Assembly (NCBI RefSeq): GCF_014641615.1 | Contig: NZ_BMIB01000002.1 | Location: forward strand, 806,001 to 870,000 | DNA length: 64,000 bases | Direction: 5' to 3' | DNA from: Filimonas zeae | GTDB taxonomy: Bacteria; Bacteroidota; Bacteroidia; Chitinophagales; Chitinophagaceae | Shown: one piece after another, positions 63,796-64,000 of the stretch | Layout: the number at the start of each line of letters is the position of its first letter | Numbering within the stretch: the stretch's first letter is position 1 | Translations under genes and position numbers: made by a program | Notes under the pieces: generated by a model | What the model was told of the DNA's origin: nothing | Databases searched by the model: none | The model's input: the letters and a program-made list of their open reading frames with translations, nothing else

Positions 63796-64000
63796 ATGAT
63801 GCGTACCATTACTACTATACGACTACTGATACCCATTTTACTGCTGATGACGGCCGCATGCGGCCTGCAGAAAAAGCAGGACCCAACGCCCAGGGCGTAT
63901 AACCTGGGCAAACCTGAAAAATTTTCGATGCCCGAAAGTTTGCTGGAGATATCCGGCATTAGCTTTTACAAGGGCCGGAACGATAGTGTGTATGCCATAC
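63796..64000 (+). CDS. Lipoprotein, SdiA-regulated-domain type (3' end outside window)
   Basis: 68 codons are present. Lipoprotein signal with lipobox LMTAAC (Cys at residue 21), then PEKFSMPESLLEISGISFYKG and NDSVYAI, the opening of the SdiA-regulated-type beta-propeller proteins found in Bacteroidota. Two consecutive ATG codons start at 63796. It follows ppk1 by 30 bases and probably belongs to the same operon. The partial sequence makes the family call moderate. Confidence 0.7.
   Translation, partial: MMRTITTIRLLIPILLLMTAACGLQKKQDPTPRAYNLGKPEKFSMPESLLEISGISFYKGRNDSVYAI

Overview
The window looks like chromosomal DNA of a member of the Bacteroidota, most likely family Chitinophagaceae (Chitinophaga or a relative). 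This rests on gene content: two SusC/SusD loci each driven by an ECF sigma/FecR pair, a third sigma/FecR/TonB-receptor locus, RHS proteins with the Bacteroidota-specific DUF6443 head, an exosortase N system and a PPK1 operon. Genes with TTG starts and a weak or absent Shine-Dalgarno fit that phylum. Nearly all genes are on the minus strand and tightly packed. I saw no tRNA, rRNA, CRISPR array or insertion sequence.

Layout. 1-2137 (+): 3' part of a secreted RHS-like shell gene. 2271-11574: an ECF sigma factor (11029, +) divergent from FecR, a TonB receptor, a DUF4876 lipoprotein, a DUF6850 barrel and a di-haem cytochrome c peroxidase, with a small membrane protein beyond it. 12031-21951 (-): a polymorphic-toxin operon made of a coiled-coil/outer-membrane-barrel protein, an RHS-like shell gene split by a frameshift, a DUF6443 RHS protein with a JAB/JAMM-like toxin tip, and an AT-rich lipoprotein that is the likely immunity gene. 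22048-26259: an AT-rich patch of small genes (DUF4279, DUF6334-like, lipoproteins, membrane proteins) plus a broken tail-fibre-like gene end, which reads as an immunity/accessory island. 26281-33582 (-): the five-gene cassette SWIM / DUF5691 / MoxR AAA+ / DUF5682 / VWA, probably started by a TATATTTG promoter and a TTG codon.

33784-42446 (-): first SusCD locus (ECF sigma, FecR, SusC, SusD, TlpA-like thioredoxin). 42514-50902 (-): second SusCD locus (ECF sigma, FecR, SusC, SusD) ending in a secreted glycerophosphodiesterase-alkaline phosphatase fusion. Together with the phosphocholine-type phospholipase C at 52523-54895 it suggests organophosphate scavenging. 51020-52457 (+): a sigma-like protein lacking region 4 and a DUF937 protein. 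54971-56299: an orphan histidine kinase. 56360-60187: exosortase N and its VIT-domain partner, which itself carries a PEP-CTERM-like tail. 60528-64000 (+): an HD phosphohydrolase fused to a Pycsar-type membrane effector (DUF5706), then polyphosphate kinase, then the start of an SdiA-regulated-type lipoprotein.

The strongest candidates for undescribed biology are the HD-PycTM/ppk1 pair with the twin 17-bp dyads upstream of it, the RHS operon with its dedicated outer-membrane barrel, the SWIM-MoxR-VWA-DUF5682 cassette, and an antisense-oriented intrinsic terminator in the susC leader at 40475-40509. Family names are from recognition of sequence motifs; no database search was possible.
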